A stretch of DNA of 64,000 nucleotides. Origin: Alentia gelatinosa (taxonomy: Eukaryota > Annelida > Polychaeta > Phyllodocida > Polynoidae). A program made the translations under genes and the position numbers. The notes under the pieces were generated by a model. That model did not search any database and had not been told where the DNA came from. It saw nothing but the letters and a program-made list of their open reading frames with translations. Numbering within the stretch: position 1 is the first letter of the stretch; every line of letters starts with the position of its first letter. Positions 1-10,400 of this stretch are shown here, piece after piece. The stretch spans positions 29,981,469 through 30,045,468 of the forward strand of contig OX465584.1 of the NCBI GenBank assembly GCA_950022655.1. Direction: 5' to 3'.

Positions 1-105
1 TGTCTGGAGGCATCATGCTGCTTTAGCTAGGGGAATGCCTGGATGCAGCATGCTGCTGCAGCAAGGGGAATGGCTGGAGGCATCATGCTGCAGTTAAAGT
101 GTTGA
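1..105. repeat. Minisatellite, ~35 bp unit, about 3 copies, cut by the window edge
   Basis: Three imperfect units follow one another, each carrying a GGAGGCATCATGCTGC-like core and a GGGGAAT spacer, at a spacing of about 35 bp. The array probably extends left of the window. A single related unit (TTGGAGGCATCATGATGAGG) recurs near 7034, so the sequence is dispersed rather than purely local. Confidence 0.6.
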
Positions 106-951
106 ATCAAACATGAAATGATTTGCGAGGAACGGTCTTGGGATGATGAAGGGTTGGGTCACCCTCTCTGCCAATTAGTATTTGGCAATACTGATACCAT
201 TTCATGTATGTAGTAATGCTATACCGTTGGTGGCAATGTACTACCTAAAGTAGGCGTGCAAGAGTACAATACCGGAAAATCCGACGTCATTGGAATAAAA
301 AGTGCAAAAGGGGTTGTATTACTGTTATATTGTATTTAGAGCTGACATAATGCACACATTCAGTATAGCTACTACAACAATGACGGAAAAGGTCCCTACT
401 TAATCCAGCAATCATTGGCAATTACAGTGTACATATAGTATATATAGATCGAACCAAATTATCTCAATAGAATACACGAAACTAAGCAGATTGGTACACT
501 AGGGATAATTTGCAATGTGCTACCGCACAGAGGGCGTGAGAGGGTACCATCTGCTCGCCCTCACAATTAAGCCACTTCTTCAAGATGTCATTATCTTCAT
601 TGATCTTGTGACGTCAGATCTAGGCATGAGTCTTTTTTTGAGGAAAGGTTTACAGGCATGTAAAAAAACGGCCATTCTCAGACCGTGCAGATGAATGATT
701 GAACAATCATATAACAGTCAGCTAAAAAATAGAAATCATATAGAAATATCTGCTTTCAGCTTGAAGCACACTGATTAAAGTAACAGACTGTCAATTTATC
801 CCTCTGATAAAGAAATATCAACTTTTGTCACTACACCTTACCTGCCCTTGTGAAGTAGAAGCTCATTTCTCTTATTTCTAAATATTTACCAAAGTCATTA
901 ACTTTTTTCTCATTTAACTATTGATAATCAGCATTACATTTCTTACTGCAG

Positions 952-1170
952 ATCAGCGCGCTCGTCATTGGATATATGGCCAAGAAACATGGCAGCATTT
1001 TCAAGCGGCCCATCGGAGAGCGTCTGGTGTTCTACCTGGCCATTGCAGACCTGTGTTTCAGCATCTCTCACTTGACAGACCACGCCTACTTGTTAGCTGT
1101 CATCAACAATCCACCCGATGTCGTCTGCCGCATCCTGGGCTTCTTTATGACCAGCTTTTTCAATTCGCCT
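952..1170 (+). CDS. Seven-transmembrane receptor (GPCR), internal coding exon (TM2-TM3)
   Basis: This is the first visible coding exon of a G-protein-coupled-receptor-like gene on the + strand. It is bounded by a pyrimidine-rich acceptor ending TTACTGCAG at 951 and a GTACGT donor at 1171, and it contributes 73 codons in phase 0. The peptide begins ISALVIGYMAKKHG, continues with a hydrophobic helix containing LVFYLAIADLCFSISH, then an extracellular Cys (DVVCRILGFFMTSFF) of the kind that forms the TM3 disulfide. The LAIADL motif in TM2 resembles the cAMP-receptor-like/GPR157-like group (Dicty_CAR or secretin-like profile) more than rhodopsin class A, which I base on general pattern only. At least one earlier exon carrying the start codon and TM1 must lie upstream; I could not find it in 1-950. 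Ligand and G-protein coupling are unknown. Confidence 0.75.
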
Positions 1171-1654
1171 GTACGTCTTTTAATTACATGTCTATGATTA
1201 AAAGGTCACAGACACAGCTCTCTTTCAATTATTTTTTTTTTTTTTTATTTTTTTTTTTCAAAAAGGACAATATACAATCGCCTACAAAGTTTGGCGTTCT
1301 TCTTTGTACAATCCGGGAAAACAACAAGACTAGACAGGACATAACAAAGTACATCTCATCTAATCATATGTATACCTGAAAATATTCTCTTTGTCTTTCT
1401 GTAAGGGATATTTTGTCTCATCTGACCATTCGTCTCATCTACATATCTTAGATTTACTCCTAGTTCATATATATCCTGGTTGAATCTGAGAATTCAAAAG
1501 ACTTAATAAATGTCTTTACTTATTATAGACTATAGGGAGACATATTTAGTGTGGCTGAATGGAATCAGTTCCGTGTTGTTTGTGTCGAAGATATTTCCGA
1601 GCTTAATAACAATGAACAGAATTCAGACACACTCACTATGTTCCCATGTTATCA

Positions 1655-1947
1655 TATTTATCATGGATCCATTTTATAAAAAATGTCCCCCATTGAATAT
1701 GTCTGGGAACTGAGTAAACCGCTAACCATTGTTGAAAACTGTCAGATACCAGAAATATGGTATACGACCCTAAAGCCATCAAATATGGGAAAATTGTCCT
1801 TTTGTGCTATATAGCAACGAAATAGTCCCTATTGATATACCCTTCGATATGAGAATTCGTGGGGTTAAGTTACTCGAGAAGATGGATGATGAATACAACA
1901 AATGATGATTTTGTGGAAAGGCAGCTCTGTAAACCACCTACGATTCA
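1655..1947. repeat. Unclassified interspersed repeat, copy 1 (partner at 55841)
   Basis: About 290 bp inside the first visible GPCR intron resemble 55841-56144 in the same orientation. Shared landmarks in order are a CCCCCATTGAA block, AGTAAACC, CTGTCAGATACC, TGGTATACG, AAATAGTCCCTATTG, GATGGAT-ATGAA-like sequence and GGCAGCTCTGTAAACCAC. No protein-coding capacity, terminal inverted repeat or poly(A) is evident. Confidence 0.7.
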
Positions 1948-2210
1948 GCCTCTCGTTTTAGATCAGAAAAAGTTCATAGAAAATATCTTCACTTTATATG
2001 TGAATGACGCCCTAACATAGTTAGCAAGTCTATAATTTGTATCTTTGACCGCGGTAAAATTCTTGCATACTACTCCTTTTGCAATTTTGTCCTGAAGCCC
2101 GAAAAGCCATATATGTAAACCTCCATATTTACTCATAATAATTTAGAAGCATTCGAAACCATTGGGCCTAAACCTGCAAAGCATTGAATAAGTTCGTTTC
2201 TTTCCAACAG

Positions 2211-2380
2211 TGTGTGGTCGTCACATGCACAGCATTGAACGCTTTCGTCATGGTCGTCCTTCAGAAAAAGGTCAATTTCGGCAAATACGACTGGCGCCTC
2301 CTGGTGGCAGCGTTCGTCTGCCCGCAGGTAGTGATGTTCATCGCTGCGTGCTGCGGCTGGCTCGGACCCAACGGCGTTTG
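2211..2380 (+). CDS. Seven-transmembrane receptor (GPCR), internal coding exon (TM3 end-TM4)
   Basis: The acceptor is TTTCTTTCCAACAG ending at 2210 and the donor is GTACGT at 2381. The exon is 170 nt and leaves two bases (TG) that complete a Trp codon with the first base of the next exon. The peptide runs CVVVTCTALNAFVMVVLQKK, then an intracellular basic loop, then a TM4-like helix LLVAAFVCPQVVMFIAACCGW. It joins the previous exon in phase 0 and the next in phase 2, so all three exons form one continuous frame. Confidence 0.75.
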
Positions 2381-2673
2381 GTACGTCAATTCCCATAGGC
2401 CTATTAACTTTACGGTTTAATCTCATATTATGACATACACGGCACACACAGGTAGTACTGTACCTACTCAGTCGTAAAAAGGAACCAAATTGATTCATAA
2501 TTGTATTGTATAACCTCAATGAAAACCGTAACAAAAATATCCTGGACTTGTTTCCACACTGTCGTCCGGGCTATAGTTGGATCTACGATACAAATTAAAA
2601 ACCAGATATTTCCTACCAAATTAGAGTCAAAAGAAAAATATCAGTAGAATACTATAGTTTATGCTTCCTCCAG

Positions 2674-3187
2674 GTGTGGATTCAGCGTGGAGAACGTCCC
2701 CGGCCAGGTACTAGCGCAGATCAACGCCATCTTGAACATCATCGTGTTTGTCGTCTGCTCTTTATGTTACATCTTCACCGCGTATAAAATCAGAACTGTG
2801 GCCAGCAAGAAGAAATCGGCGTCCGCCTTAAAATACCACAGATCGGCACGTGTCATGATGATTTTTGTCATCTCCTTTGTGCTCCAGTACTGGGCGATCA
2901 CCTTGTACTATTCTTGGGAATTCATTGAGAGCGCACCCCTCCCCCTCATCTTTCTCACCGTCAGTTTCACCAATCAGGGTGGTCTCTTCAACTTCTTGGC
3001 CTACACCTACGTGCGGATGAATTATCAGGCTGTCCGGCAGGGCGGCGACGCCATGGGAAAGCAGACAGTGTTTGAGCAGAGTGTGGCTCCGGGTAAAATG
3101 GCCAGTCTATCCACAGGTAAAACAACGATCGTGTCTTCAGAGAAAGGAACTTGCACTGTTTTGGACCAAGAGTCAGGAAAAAGTTAG
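2674..3187 (+). CDS. Seven-transmembrane receptor (GPCR), terminal coding exon (TM5-TM7 and C-tail)
   Basis: The acceptor is TTCCTCCAG ending at 2673, and the frame runs to a TAG at 3185-3187. After an extracellular segment (CGFSVENVPGQ) come TM5 (INAILNIIVFVVCSLCYIFTAYKI), a basic third intracellular loop (ASKKKSASALKYHRSAR), TM6 (MMIFVISFVLQYWAITLYYSW) and TM7 (PLIFLTVSFTNQGGLFNFLAYTYVR). A Ser/Thr-rich cytoplasmic tail of about 50 residues follows. The order and loop charges fit a plasma-membrane receptor with a cytoplasmic C-terminus. The family is probably cAMP-receptor-like/GPR157-like, but this needs a profile search. No clear polyadenylation signal follows in the next few hundred bases; an AATAAA at about 4210 lies inside a dispersed repeat. 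Confidence 0.75.
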
Positions 3188-4160
3188 ACCTAAATGGACA
3201 GAAACCGTCGTGAAACTCTGAAGATGAGACATATTATGTGTGTACTATTACAATTACAATGTAGTATTCATTGTCTAGCCAATCTTGGGAAAGCCGGATA
3301 AAAATTAGCTAGAAATAATCGTATTTACAGGTATGGCATATATACAAATACGTTAGTGAGAAAGTCGGCATTTGTTGATTGGGAGAACTTGTGAACGTGA
3401 TATGACCTGCTTGGTAATTTCACCTTTTAATTGGTAAATTGGGTACCTATATGGTTTTAATACAGGACTCTATAAGGGGTCGAATAGCCGGGAACCAATG
3501 CAGCGACCACGTCATCCAAAATCAGAACAAGGAAGAGAATATATTTGGAATGAGTCAGATTCTGAGAATATGATTATATTCCAACCCCGATAGAAATCTG
3601 GTTCTACGAAGGCTTCATATTTTTGTAATCCCATAATATGACCTGTATGATTATTCCAGATTGAATTTTGGACATTCCCCCAAGAGGGTGATCCTATGTT
3701 GAAAGCGAGGCTGCAGCCGCAAAGGAGCTACATTGTTAAGAGCCTACCATCGCCATAGTTAAGGGCCATGGTGAGGAGAAGTCAGCTTCCTATTTTGGGA
3801 TCAGCCAATGAAACTCGTTATCTGCGGATTTGCAAAATGAAGGTAGTTAGGCAACTTTTAAGATGGGGATATTGTCTGAATTAGAAAAGATGTAAAGACT
3901 TTTCCCCAACAAAATTATTGTATCGCCAGTTGATGAGACATAGCAGGGTTCACGAAACGACTGTAGTTTGAACATATGTCAAATACGAAACAAACTTGTC
4001 TATATTCTCTGTGGGTATTATACACTCACAAGGTAATGCATCAGAGACTCCAGTTAATTGGACATTTAATCGTAGTTAGTTGTATTTTTGCTGTATTTGA
4101 TTATTTGGTAGACTGGAATCTACTTGAGCAAAAACTCATTGTACATATCATACGTTTCAT
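3188..4160. other. Non-coding stretch downstream of the GPCR gene
   Basis: I see only short, unconvincing open frames here. The first part is probably the receptor 3' UTR. No repeat, RNA gene or splice-supported exon was recognised. Confidence 0.5.
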
Positions 4161-4162
4161 TG

Positions 4163-4242
4163 TTGTGTTCACCTGCTGTTGCTGGAAGAGCGATTTCCTG
4201 TAAATCGAAAGCAATAAAGCCTTTTAAAAAAATACAAAAAAA
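4163..4242 (+). repeat. Retroposon 3'-tail repeat, copy 1 (partner at 23735)
   Basis: The sequence TTGCTGGAAGAGCGATTT is followed by a small stem-loop (CGATTT pairing with AAATCG), then CAATAAA and an A-rich tail. The same order recurs at 23735-23800 with a diverged stem that still pairs (CGATT/AATCG). A stem-loop, poly(A) signal and A-rich end suggest the 3' terminus of a SINE or LINE. I see no 5' part. Confidence 0.5.
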
Positions 4243-4781
4243 GTACAGGGGATTTGGTAAAGTCGAGCTCTAGCGAATCTGGCATTTACAAATATATATC
4301 AAGCAAGAATTGAGCCGAATATAGAAAACTGTAATCCAGCTCGCTCAAACGTGTTTTGGACATAAACCACAAAGGAACATGGATTACATAGTTATGTCTT
4401 CCAGATTGTCCTATAGAAGATGACTTAAATGCTGGAAGATGAGATCGGAAATCCCATGGGCATCCAAAGGCATATAATTTCTAAATACACTGCAAGGGAT
4501 ATGTGCAAGGGGTGTATCCAAAGAATATCACCTGAATATGTGAATCTGGATATTAGAAAAAATGACCATTGTGATAGCTTAGTGAACTGTGATAAAGTAG
4601 ATAATTATTTAATCTACATTTAGGTGTTAATTATAATTGTATCTGTCTAACATATGTAGAATATCATGTCATTGGTCTCGCAGGACGTGCTCAATGTACC
4701 TATGTATATATGAAAAATAAACAAATCTAACTATATTATGATAGCACTGGGAGCCTATTCACTTAGTTTGTGTAGTTTTTG

Positions 4782-5148
4782 TGTGGAAACGATTGACTCC
4801 CACCCTATAGTGATAGCTAACAAGTATGTTCTATTTAACTATTGTCCATTTCATATAAATACCCCCTAATATCAAGGTAACTTCACAGGGCACCAGCTTT
4901 CTTGTACTCCTTCACTGCACATAATCATGAACCCATATCTGAGAATGTGGAAACGATTGACTCCCTGTGGAAACGATTGACCCCCTAGCTGATATTAGCC
5001 TTAGTAAGGTTCAAAACCAAATAAAAATGAATACCTACTCAAACTAGTCATGGAGCTTAAAGGCAAATTGGACAATTAGCCTTCAAAATTATATTTTGTC
5101 AGTATTATCTCTGCAGTGTACAGAAAAAGGGAGTCAATCATTTCCACA
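4782..5148. mobile_element. Short inverted-repeat element (MITE-like), 367 bp
   Basis: The 20-base end TGTGGAAACGATTGACTCCC (4782-4801) recurs inverted at 5129-5148 with one mismatch. Two more direct copies of the same 20-mer sit back to back at 4946-4965 and 4966-4985. The interior is AT-rich with no coding frame, so the element is non-autonomous. I found no convincing target-site duplication, so the superfamily is open. Confidence 0.55.
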
Positions 5149-7228
5149 TAGTATATGTACTATACAACTTTGGCCCTGTAGTGTATATTTACTATTGGTA
5201 TTTAACTTACCCTCATACATCCAACATATACCCCACCCACTGTACTACTTATAAACAAAAGGTTTTGACCATACTCCTAACTTTATTTTTGACCACTGTC
5301 CCAGTCCATTTGACGGCGATCCGTGACATCTGGCACATGCTGATAGTATCTGTTACAGCTGTCATATTGTCTTTCTTTTGATGTCCAATGTATAGCTATT
5401 TGTTATGGTGAGTTGGGTGGGTAGTAGGTGCCTCTTGCATCCGCCTAATGGACGGGTGACATGGCCCTTGGTGCAGTGACTTACTCTCTGCACACTCGCT
5501 AAGTCCTGGCCTGGCCCCTGATATCTAATCTGGATTGTAGTGGTTGGAATCGCTCCATTAAGGCATTTGACAAACGTCTTTATATTCCTTGTTAATCTAT
5601 CATTTTTTAATACTTAAGTTTTACTAAGAATTATAACAGAATTCTGAATAAGGTCATAACTCCTATAAAGATAGGCTGGGCCCGGTGGTTTGTTGGTCCC
5701 CCAGAATGCACATTGGGAAGGGGGAGTCCAGTGAATGACGTCAGCACTATCACACGGAAACAAAGTTTGCTATATATGGTCATATTCAAAGTGGTTTGGC
5801 ACTTAAAAAGGAAGTGTAAACAAACTTTGAAAGCATATTTGTTTAAAAATTGGCAAACCCACTTTGTAGCCATTGCATAACGTTTTATGCAGAGCAGTAC
5901 AGACTTGCATATCCAAGTCCATAAGCTCAGCATTTGCATCCCATTTGATGAGTTATAGATGCTGCAGGCTGCGGTGTGGCATTAGATGCAGTGCTACCTT
6001 GGTGTGTATATTAGCACAGATATACTTCCATAATCAGTGTGTTTACGTTCCCTAAAATGAAACTCTGTTTCTGTATATTTCAGTCATTCTGTCGACACCT
6101 CAACCCATCTATTAACAGTGTTAATCAACAGATGACGCCACTATAGTGCATCCATCTCTCCCCATCCGACCCTCAGCCACATCGAGTTAGTGAATGTGGC
6201 AACCACAAGTCAGGATTCAGCTTTAAATATTACACTCTCATTCCATATCTTCGGCCCCCCTTCGGCAAATTGTGCATGGCTAACATGCCATTGCCTCTAA
6301 GACAATGATAGCATGATATGATATGTGCATAGTTTGAAGTGAGGCCCTGGCTAAAAGAAAATGGCAGCTTTTCCTGGTCTAACATATATATGTGCACACA
6401 GAGGCCAGGGTCCCAGGTTATAGGCCTAACCCTTGTCTCGCGTAGTGATTGCAGTCTTCCTTCCTCAGATTTAAATAAAGAATTTAAATAAAAAAATCTA
6501 GCCAACTACATTTATTTGCATCATTACGCTGCCCCTCTTTATACTAATAATAAGCCAATATTCAGCAGACCTCGTCCTCCATCGAATATATTCACCAGCC
6601 TTCCTCATGAGAGTGTCGGGCGTGATCCGAATGTTGTCGGGGGATTATATGTACTGGCATTGACTAGATCGAGTTGTTATTGCCAGATGAAACCTTAACA
6701 TCCATGGGCCCTTCTTGGCCGTCCATACATAATTCTCATGAGTCAGTATAACATGTACTGCACACATAGGTAAGCCTCCTAGTAGGTGGCAGGCCCCTAG
6801 GGGTGGTCTCTTACGTGTCTATGCTATGATCACCCGGGTGGGAAAACCTGACGGGAAACTCCCTGCGAGCTTTTTAGAGAGTGTTCATTAATTAAGGTGC
6901 ACTGATGCTAGAAGTCTAGACAAACAGTTATGAATATCCTCTACTGTGACTACCTGGCGACATCTATGATATCAGAATCGCTAGGCCCAGGATTCCCTAG
7001 AGGCATAATACTGCGGTGGGCAAAGGAATGATTGGAGGCATCATGATGAGGTTAATAGGTTAATTTCTCTGGCAGAAAAGATGTCTACTTACTGATCCTC
7101 AAGCCTTGGTTCCAAGAGGACTGCCTAGAGTATGTACATGTACCCACACCGGTATATATTTCTAGTGGGAAAGGGGTTTCTTCATGAAAGAAACTTCCAA
7201 AATTAATTTTCCCTGTTGACTACTAACA
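5149..7228. other. Gene-poor stretch between MITE-like element and Ngaro-1
   Basis: No supported gene. Frames up to about 100 codons lack recognisable domains. A weak inverted repeat pairs AAAGTGGTTTGGC near 5791 with its complement near 5855. A single unit resembling the minisatellite at the left window edge lies near 7034. Confidence 0.5.
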
Positions 7229-7394
7229 CATTGGTACGAACTTGTGAGATATAATGGCAGGAGGCAGCTGTCGGACTAAGCGCGGCAACGCAGCAAGAGA
7301 CATCTACCGGACGTTTTTATGAACTCACACTGTCGTGACGTGTATATCACGTGACAGTCTTACCAACTTTTTCAAAGACTCAACACGTTTCTTT
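7229..7394 (+). repeat. Ngaro-1 split direct repeat A1
   Basis: This 166 bp repeat matches 11438-11603 at a constant offset of 4209, with one visible difference (ATCACGTGAC here, ATCACATGAC there). It is the 5' terminal repeat and probably contains the promoter. Gag starts 60 bp downstream. Confidence 0.9.
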
Positions 7395-7454
7395 TCCGGA
7401 GCGCTTCTTAAACCTCTCAGGATTACGTTTTTTGGACAGAAAGTCGAAGAAAGC

Positions 7455-8600
7455 ATGCCGCCTAAGAAGGGTACCAAGGCCGTGGTCACGAAGACCCCAA
7501 AGGTTTCAACACCGGGCGAAGGCCGGGCCGCTAGAGGCGAAAAGAGAATGGACCTGATTCAGGCCCAAATTGAAGGCCTGAAGGAGGCCATTTTGGCGGC
7601 AGCATCCGCATCGGCTCGTGGGAACGATGCAGAGACCGGACAGCAAAAAAGAAGCGAGGTGCATCCTCAGATAACAGCAGGCAACGTTTTGCCGACACAG
7701 ACGAACGACAGGGCGATAATGCCTTGCACGGGAAACGCGGTCGACGTGACCGATACTGCAGCCATTGCCGCAGGAGCGGCCATGGCATCGAGGGCATCAG
7801 GTTTGCCGCCAAACTCGGACTTCGCGGGCTTTTCAATGGATCAGCTAGCGCATCCCTGGATTCCACGTGATGGACGGGCGGTAGGCGTGGCCTACCAGGA
7901 CGAGGACCTCGACCGTCAAGTGCAACAGATCCTCCAGTCAACATCACACATCTTGAGGCCTACCTCAGGTAAGCCCACCCACCCGGCTCACTACGTTTTC
8001 CGAGGAGCTAAGAGAGAGCGAGCGGGCTTAGGAGCTCTTAATGTACAAGAATATCTGTGGGGCATCTTACGCATGTCTGATGATCCCAAGACTCCCGCCA
8101 GTTGCCGCAGACCGCTGATGACACACCTCAGGGAGGTAGTCGAGGATTCGATTGATTACGATTTCCGGCAAGTCCGACGCTGGAGCGAGGAGATATTCTC
8201 GCGATTAACAGAAGGACGATTCCTCCAAGGCTGGAACTCTGTGAGCGACATCCAGCACCTCCGGACGGCAATATCGCGGGCCGAGAGCGGCAGGCTCGGC
8301 AAGGAGGATTTACTGTCCCAAGCGGGAAAGGCTAAGAGCAAGGCGCGTCCAGCGGGCGGAAGCCACGCCCCTTGCCCAGCTTACAACACGGAGAAGGGAT
8401 GCACTCTCCAAGCGCCGCACGTCGCAGCGGCAGGAACGGTGGATCACGTTTGCGAGTACTGCTATGACATCTTGAGCTTGCATCACCCTCACGCGGCCAA
8501 GGATTGCCGCATCAAAGTGAAACACGAGTCTGCGGCAGCGGCCAGGAGCAGTAGTCGGCCCTTTGGGGGTAGGGCAGGTCCGCCTGCCGCCCGCGACTAA
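7455..8600 (+). CDS. gag: Ngaro-1 Gag-like protein with zinc-finger C-terminus
   Basis: I chose the ATG at 7455 (MPPKKGTKAVVTK); the frame is open upstream into A1 but has no earlier ATG. The N-terminus is basic, then an Ala-rich and coiled-coil-prone region, then a conserved segment (YDFRQVRRWSEEIFSRLTEGRF) that matches Ngaro-2 Gag (FDFAQVRRWSERVFAMVSEGRL). Near the C-terminus is a Cys/His motif C-x8-C (CPAYNTEKGC), then HVCEYC, then H-x4-C. The same order occurs in the other two Ngaro Gags in this window. The expected role is nucleic-acid binding and assembly of a ribonucleoprotein particle. The RT frame is +1 relative to Gag and is open from 8521, overlapping the Gag end by 80 nt. Confidence 0.85.
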   Translation: MPPKKGTKAVVTKTPKVSTPGEGRAARGEKRMDLIQAQIEGLKEAILAAASASARGNDAETGQQKRSEVHPQITAGNVLPTQTNDRAIMPCTGNAVDVTDTAAIAAGAAMASRASGLPPNSDFAGFSMDQLAHPWIPRDGRAVGVAYQDEDLDRQVQQILQSTSHILRPTSGKPTHPAHYVFRGAKRERAGLGALNVQEYLWGILRMSDDPKTPASCRRPLMTHLREVVEDSIDYDFRQVRRWSEEIFSRLTEGRFLQGWNSVSDIQHLRTAISRAESGRLGKEDLLSQAGKAKSKARPAGGSHAPCPAYNTEKGCTLQAPHVAAAGTVDHVCEYCYDILSLHHPHAAKDCRIKVKHESAAAARSSSRPFGGRAGPPAARD

Positions 8601-8607
8601 GTTGGAG

Positions 8608-10368
8608 ATGTCCGCGCGCTCCCAGCCGACACGCAAGGACTGCGACTCGGAGAGCGCTTGCGGCGACATGGGCGGGGAGGTGGACAACTCCTCGTCCAAT
8701 CACGTGCCGCCCCGCGTGGCGGGATCGGTTAGCGTTTTTTGGCGCCCTCAGCCTTCTGAGGAATTCAGGGAGCGGTGCCCTCAGTTTACCTCGGATTATT
8801 CTGTTATCACCAACGTTGAGGCTTACAACTTTGAGGGGGCTCGTGTTATTGTCCCCTCGGCTCTCCACGTGGACGAGTGGAGGGCTCGTTTAGCCGATTT
8901 TCATGATGTTGGTTTGTGTGACTTCCTAGACTACGGGTGGCCCATTGGCTATACCCGGGAGCAATGGCCGCTCCCTACATATGTCAACCACGCTTCGGCT
9001 CGGGATTGTGTTCCGGACTTACAACGTTTTGTTGACAACGAGATCCGCTTAGGCGGACTTCTTGGGCCTTTCCAGGATTTACCTTTCGGCATTAATACAC
9101 AGGTGTCCCCGCTTTTGACACGTCCCAAGCGGGACTCTAGGGACAGGAGAGTGATCCTCGACCTTTCTTTTCCCGAGGGCAGATCGGTGAATGACGGGAT
9201 ACCAGTAGGCCTGTATTTGGGACAGGGCTGCGCCTACACTCTGCCTACGATAGGCGACCTGACTGGACTCATCGAGACGTTAGGCCGACACTCATACATT
9301 TGGAAGGCTGATCTCAGCAGGGCCTATAGGCAGTTGAGGATCGACCCGGGCGACGCCCCTTTTCTGTGTTTTCACGTGGAAGAGGCCTATTACGTGGAGA
9401 GGTGTCCCCCTTTCGGGTGTAGGTCGTCCTCCGTCGCGTGTCAGAGGACATCTAACGCTGTCGTTTATATCATGGCCCAGGCCGGGTTTCGAGTACTCGC
9501 CTACTTGGATGATTTTGCCGGAACGGCGGCACGGGAGGACGAGGCCTACCGAGCCTACCAGACGTTCATCGACCTGGCCGACACGTTAGGCCTACAGCTA
9601 GCGAAAGAAAAGTGCGAGCCTCCTACGCAAGTCATCACGTGGCTGGGGTTCACGTTGAATACACGTGACATGGTTGTCACAATCCCACGGGACAAACTCG
9701 AAGCTGTGCTGGGAGAGTGCACCAATTGTCTCGGCCGCAAATGGATTTCCCTCCACCACATGCAGTCCCTGCTGGGTCGGTTAATTCACGTGGCCAGTTG
9801 TGTACGGCACGCGAAAAAGTTTATGGCACGTCTCTTCGCGGCTCTTCGGGCGGCTCGTGCGGCTCCCGTTGTGACTCTTGGTGATGGAGCTCGAGCGGAT
9901 TTACGTTGGTTCGGGTTCTACGCGGCTTCGTCGAACGGGCGCCACCTTGTCCAGACAACGTCGCTTTTCGTGACGCTCCACGTCGGCGTGTCCAGCAATC
10001 GGGGTCAGGTCAAGATGTGGGACGTCAACTTGGAGTGGGCGTGGCGCGTTCCAGATATTGACCCCGGCACGGGTTTTTACAAACTCGCGGCTTTTGCCTT
10101 GGTCGTGGCGTGTACACACGGTCTTGGGAACGTTCCCGCGGGTGCCACGGTCCGGGTAACGGCTTCCCACGCCGCCGTGTTCGCTCCTCTTCACCACGGG
10201 TTAATACGAGACCCGTTTATCGCCGCCTGTGCCCGTAGGATCTGGTTGGGGGCCGCTTTGGGCGACTACGAAGTCGTCCCAGACGTTGTTCTGACCGTTG
10301 AAAGTGAAGTAACTCCTGTCGAAATCGTCTGCCCTCGTGTCCAAGAAATTTTACACGATTTTCGTTGA
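8608..10368 (+). CDS. pol: Ngaro-1 reverse transcriptase with RNase H-like domain
   Basis: The first ATG in this frame is at 8608, seven bases after the Gag stop; the frame itself is open from 8521, so a +1 frameshift from Gag is an alternative. The RT shows the first catalytic Asp in WKADLSRAYRQLRIDP (about 9301) and the YLDDF catalytic pair (about 9502), the form typical of DIRS/Ngaro RTs. After a connection region (LLGRLIHVASCVRHAKKFMARLF) comes an RNase H-like fold. Its catalytic positions look replaced: no Asp in LHVGVSSNRG, Ala in FYKLAAFALVVAC where Ngaro-3 has Glu, and TASHAAV where Ngaro-3 has SDNTQV. The frame ends at TGA 10366-10368 and overlaps the YR frame. Confidence 0.9.
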   Translation: MSARSQPTRKDCDSESACGDMGGEVDNSSSNHVPPRVAGSVSVFWRPQPSEEFRERCPQFTSDYSVITNVEAYNFEGARVIVPSALHVDEWRARLADFHDVGLCDFLDYGWPIGYTREQWPLPTYVNHASARDCVPDLQRFVDNEIRLGGLLGPFQDLPFGINTQVSPLLTRPKRDSRDRRVILDLSFPEGRSVNDGIPVGLYLGQGCAYTLPTIGDLTGLIETLGRHSYIWKADLSRAYRQLRIDPGDAPFLCFHVEEAYYVERCPPFGCRSSSVACQRTSNAVVYIMAQAGFRVLAYLDDFAGTAAREDEAYRAYQTFIDLADTLGLQLAKEKCEPPTQVITWLGFTLNTRDMVVTIPRDKLEAVLGECTNCLGRKWISLHHMQSLLGRLIHVASCVRHAKKFMARLFAALRAARAAPVVTLGDGARADLRWFGFYAASSNGRHLVQTTSLFVTLHVGVSSNRGQVKMWDVNLEWAWRVPDIDPGTGFYKLAAFALVVACTHGLGNVPAGATVRVTASHAAVFAPLHHGLIRDPFIAACARRIWLGAALGDYEVVPDVVLTVESEVTPVEIVCPRVQEILHDFR

Positions 10369-10400
10369 TTCCAGATGCCGACCCCGGGCTCCACGCTCAG

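Noticed and set aside
5631..5939. 102-codon - strand frame and weak ~80 bp inverted repeat
   Set aside because: No domain. The inverted repeat has several mismatches and no flanking duplication.
7335..7454. Upstream extension of Ngaro-1 Gag into repeat A1
   Set aside because: The extension has no ATG, and the same sequence in A2 is not linked to Gag; the ATG at 7455 is the simpler start.
10340..10360. Possible -1 slippery site at AAATTTTA between RT and YR of Ngaro-1
   Set aside because: The zero-frame codons are GAA ATT TTA, which do not match X XXY YYZ register.
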